A stretch of 64,000 nucleotides of DNA from Rheinheimera mangrovi (GTDB lineage Bacteria; Pseudomonadota; Gammaproteobacteria; Enterobacterales; Alteromonadaceae), in the NCBI RefSeq assembly GCF_003990335.1, contig NZ_CP034683.1, positions 4,385,501 to 4,449,500 of the forward strand. The letters are read 5' to 3'. The notes under the pieces were generated by a model. The model did no database searches. It saw nothing but the letters and a program-made list of their open reading frames with translations, and was not told the origin of the DNA. Shown one piece after another: positions 62,849 to 64,000 of the stretch (the stretch's first letter is position 1; each line of letters opens with the position of its first letter). The position numbers and the translations under genes were made by a program.

Positions 62849-64000
62849 TTGCAGCACAGCAACGAGCTAGCCGTTTCAAAAGACAACAAGGTCTTTATTT
62901 TGTTTATCAGCTTAGTCGCCACTATAGGCGGCTTTTTATTTGGTTTTGACAGCGGTGTGATCAACGGCACTGTCGACGGCCTGCAACAAGCCTTTAATTC
63001 AGAGAGTGTTGGTACTGGCTTTAATGTCGCCAGCATGCTGTTGGGCTGTGCCGTAGGTGCATTTTTTGCCGGGCGACTGGCCGATATCAGCGGTCGTAAA
63101 ACTATTTTACTGATCTCCGCCGTACTTTTTATCGTCAGCGCCTGGGGTTCTGGTGTAGCAGAAGGTTCATTTGAGTTTGTTATCTACCGTATTTTAGGTG
63201 GCTTAGCTGTAGGTGCAGCCTCTGTGATTACGCCAGCTTATATTTGTGAAGTAGCTCCGGCCCGTTACCGCGGCATGCTCACCACTTTGCAGCAAATCGC
63301 CATCATCTTTGGTTTGTTTATGGCTTTTGTCAGCAATTACCTGCTGGCCGAATATGCCGGAGCTTCGACTGCTGTGTTGTGGTTTGAATTTGCAGCCTGG
63401 CGCTGGATGTTCTGGATGGAACTTCTGCCCGCTGTATTGTTTTTATTAATGCTGTTTTTTATTCCTGAAAGCCCACGTTTTCTGGTGTTAAAAGGCAGCA
63501 ACGATGCAGCAGCTGCAGTACTGACCCGCTTGTATGGCAGCGATGCCGCGACCCGCAAACTCGCTGAAATTCAACAATCACTGACGGCTGACCATCAACC
63601 CCGATTAACTGATTTATTGAGCAGCCAAACCGGCAAAGTGCGCAAAATTGTTTGGATAGGTATTGGCCTCGCCAGCTTCCAACAATTGGTGGGCATTAAC
63701 GTGGTGTTTTATTACGGCGCTGTGCTTTGGCAAGCCGTTGGCTTTTCTGAATCTGACGCTTTACTGATCAACGTCATTAGCGGCGGTTTAAGTATTGCGG
63801 CTTGTGTTATTACCCTGCTGATTATCGACAAAGTGGGTCGTAAACCTCTGCTGCAATGGGGTTCAGTGGGCATGGCTTTGACACTTGGCCTGATGGTGCT
63901 TTGTTTTGCTAATGCTGGCCAGGACGAAAGTGGCAATCTGCTGTTAGGTGACTGGGGCCAGGTCGCCTTAATCAGTGCAAACGCTTATGTGTTCTTTTTT
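62849..64000 (+). CDS. SP-family MFS sugar transporter (XylE/GLUT-like), 3' end missing
   Basis: The frame starts with TTG at 62849, eight bases after AAAGGAG (62834-62840), and stays open to the window end (384 codons), so the gene is cut. There is no ATG start in this region. Sugar-porter landmarks: GGFLFGFDSGVINGT in helix 1, GRLADISGRKTILL in loop 2-3, RILGGLAVGAASVITPAYI, PESPRFLVLKG in the central loop, QQLVGINVVFYYG in helix 7, and DKVGRKPLL. Likely substrate is xylose or glucose. It is divergent from the GPH transporter operon and probably shares regulation with it. Confidence 0.88.
   Translation, partial: MQHSNELAVSKDNKVFILFISLVATIGGFLFGFDSGVINGTVDGLQQAFNSESVGTGFNVASMLLGCAVGAFFAGRLADISGRKTILLISAVLFIVSAWGSGVAEGSFEFVIYRILGGLAVGAASVITPAYICEVAPARYRGMLTTLQQIAIIFGLFMAFVSNYLLAEYAGASTAVLWFEFAAWRWMFWMELLPAVLFLLMLFFIPESPRFLVLKGSNDAAAAVLTRLYGSDAATRKLAEIQQSLTADHQPRLTDLLSSQTGKVRKIVWIGIGLASFQQLVGINVVFYYGAVLWQAVGFSESDALLINVISGGLSIAACVITLLIIDKVGRKPLLQWGSVGMALTLGLMVLCFANAGQDESGNLLLGDWGQVALISANAYVFFF

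Overview
The window is a stretch of gammaproteobacterial chromosome, most likely from an Alteromonadales/Chromatiales-type glycan degrader of the Rheinheimera/Alishewanella kind. This rests on gene content only: large TonB receptors paired with flavin halogenases, SapC and cupin genes, LacI-controlled glycan loci, and duplicated GH3 and acetylesterase genes. I see no rRNA, tRNA, CRISPR array, phage or insertion sequence.

Layout. 2-4877: a broken-off periplasmic binding-type protein, a small metallopeptidase, a degenerate HNH-like protein, an S41 protease lipoprotein and a small lipoprotein. 4909-21313: a complete beta-mannan utilisation locus. It has a TonB receptor, a secreted acetylesterase, two GH5 mannanase-type enzymes, a sodium symporter, the cytosolic mannobiose epimerase/GH130 phosphorylase pair, a mannose isomerase, a phosphomannomutase and a LacI regulator. 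Four copies of a LacI-type operator (consensus AATGTAACCGGTTACATT) mark its promoters. 21631-25154: an SRPBCC protein and a GlcNAc-Asn salvage operon (kinase, glycosylasparaginase, CutC). 25340-27568: an acyltransferase divergent from a membrane LytTR regulator.

27600-34549 is the most unusual part. A minus-strand cassette encodes, in transcription order, a tiny Sec-exported peptide with evenly spaced cysteines (C-x5-C-x5-C-x5-C), a MacA-like adaptor, a MacB-type ATPase, a double FtsX-type permease, three tandem near-identical periplasmic CPPC proteins and a membrane-anchored glutaredoxin-like CSYC protein. The peptide gene is switched off in this sequence by one extra copy of a 10-bp tandem repeat in its signal-peptide coding region; removing one copy restores a 66-residue reading frame. 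The whole cassette lies between two 317-bp direct repeats of a LytTR DNA-binding domain. I read it as a candidate undescribed system for making, disulfide-folding and exporting a secreted peptide, possibly phase-variable and excisable.

34977-52906: two TonB receptor/flavin halogenase groups. Three halogenases look active and one is a pseudoenzyme. With them are two DUF6445 oxygenase-like proteins, SapC and a cupin-8 protein, interrupted by an AtoE-type transporter and a decayed membrane gene. Mirror-image REP hairpins bracket the second operon. 52994-64000: a second glycan locus, probably for xylan or mixed-linkage glucan: acetylesterase, two GH3 enzymes, a GH43 enzyme, a GPH-family transporter and a divergent SP-family sugar transporter cut by the window edge.
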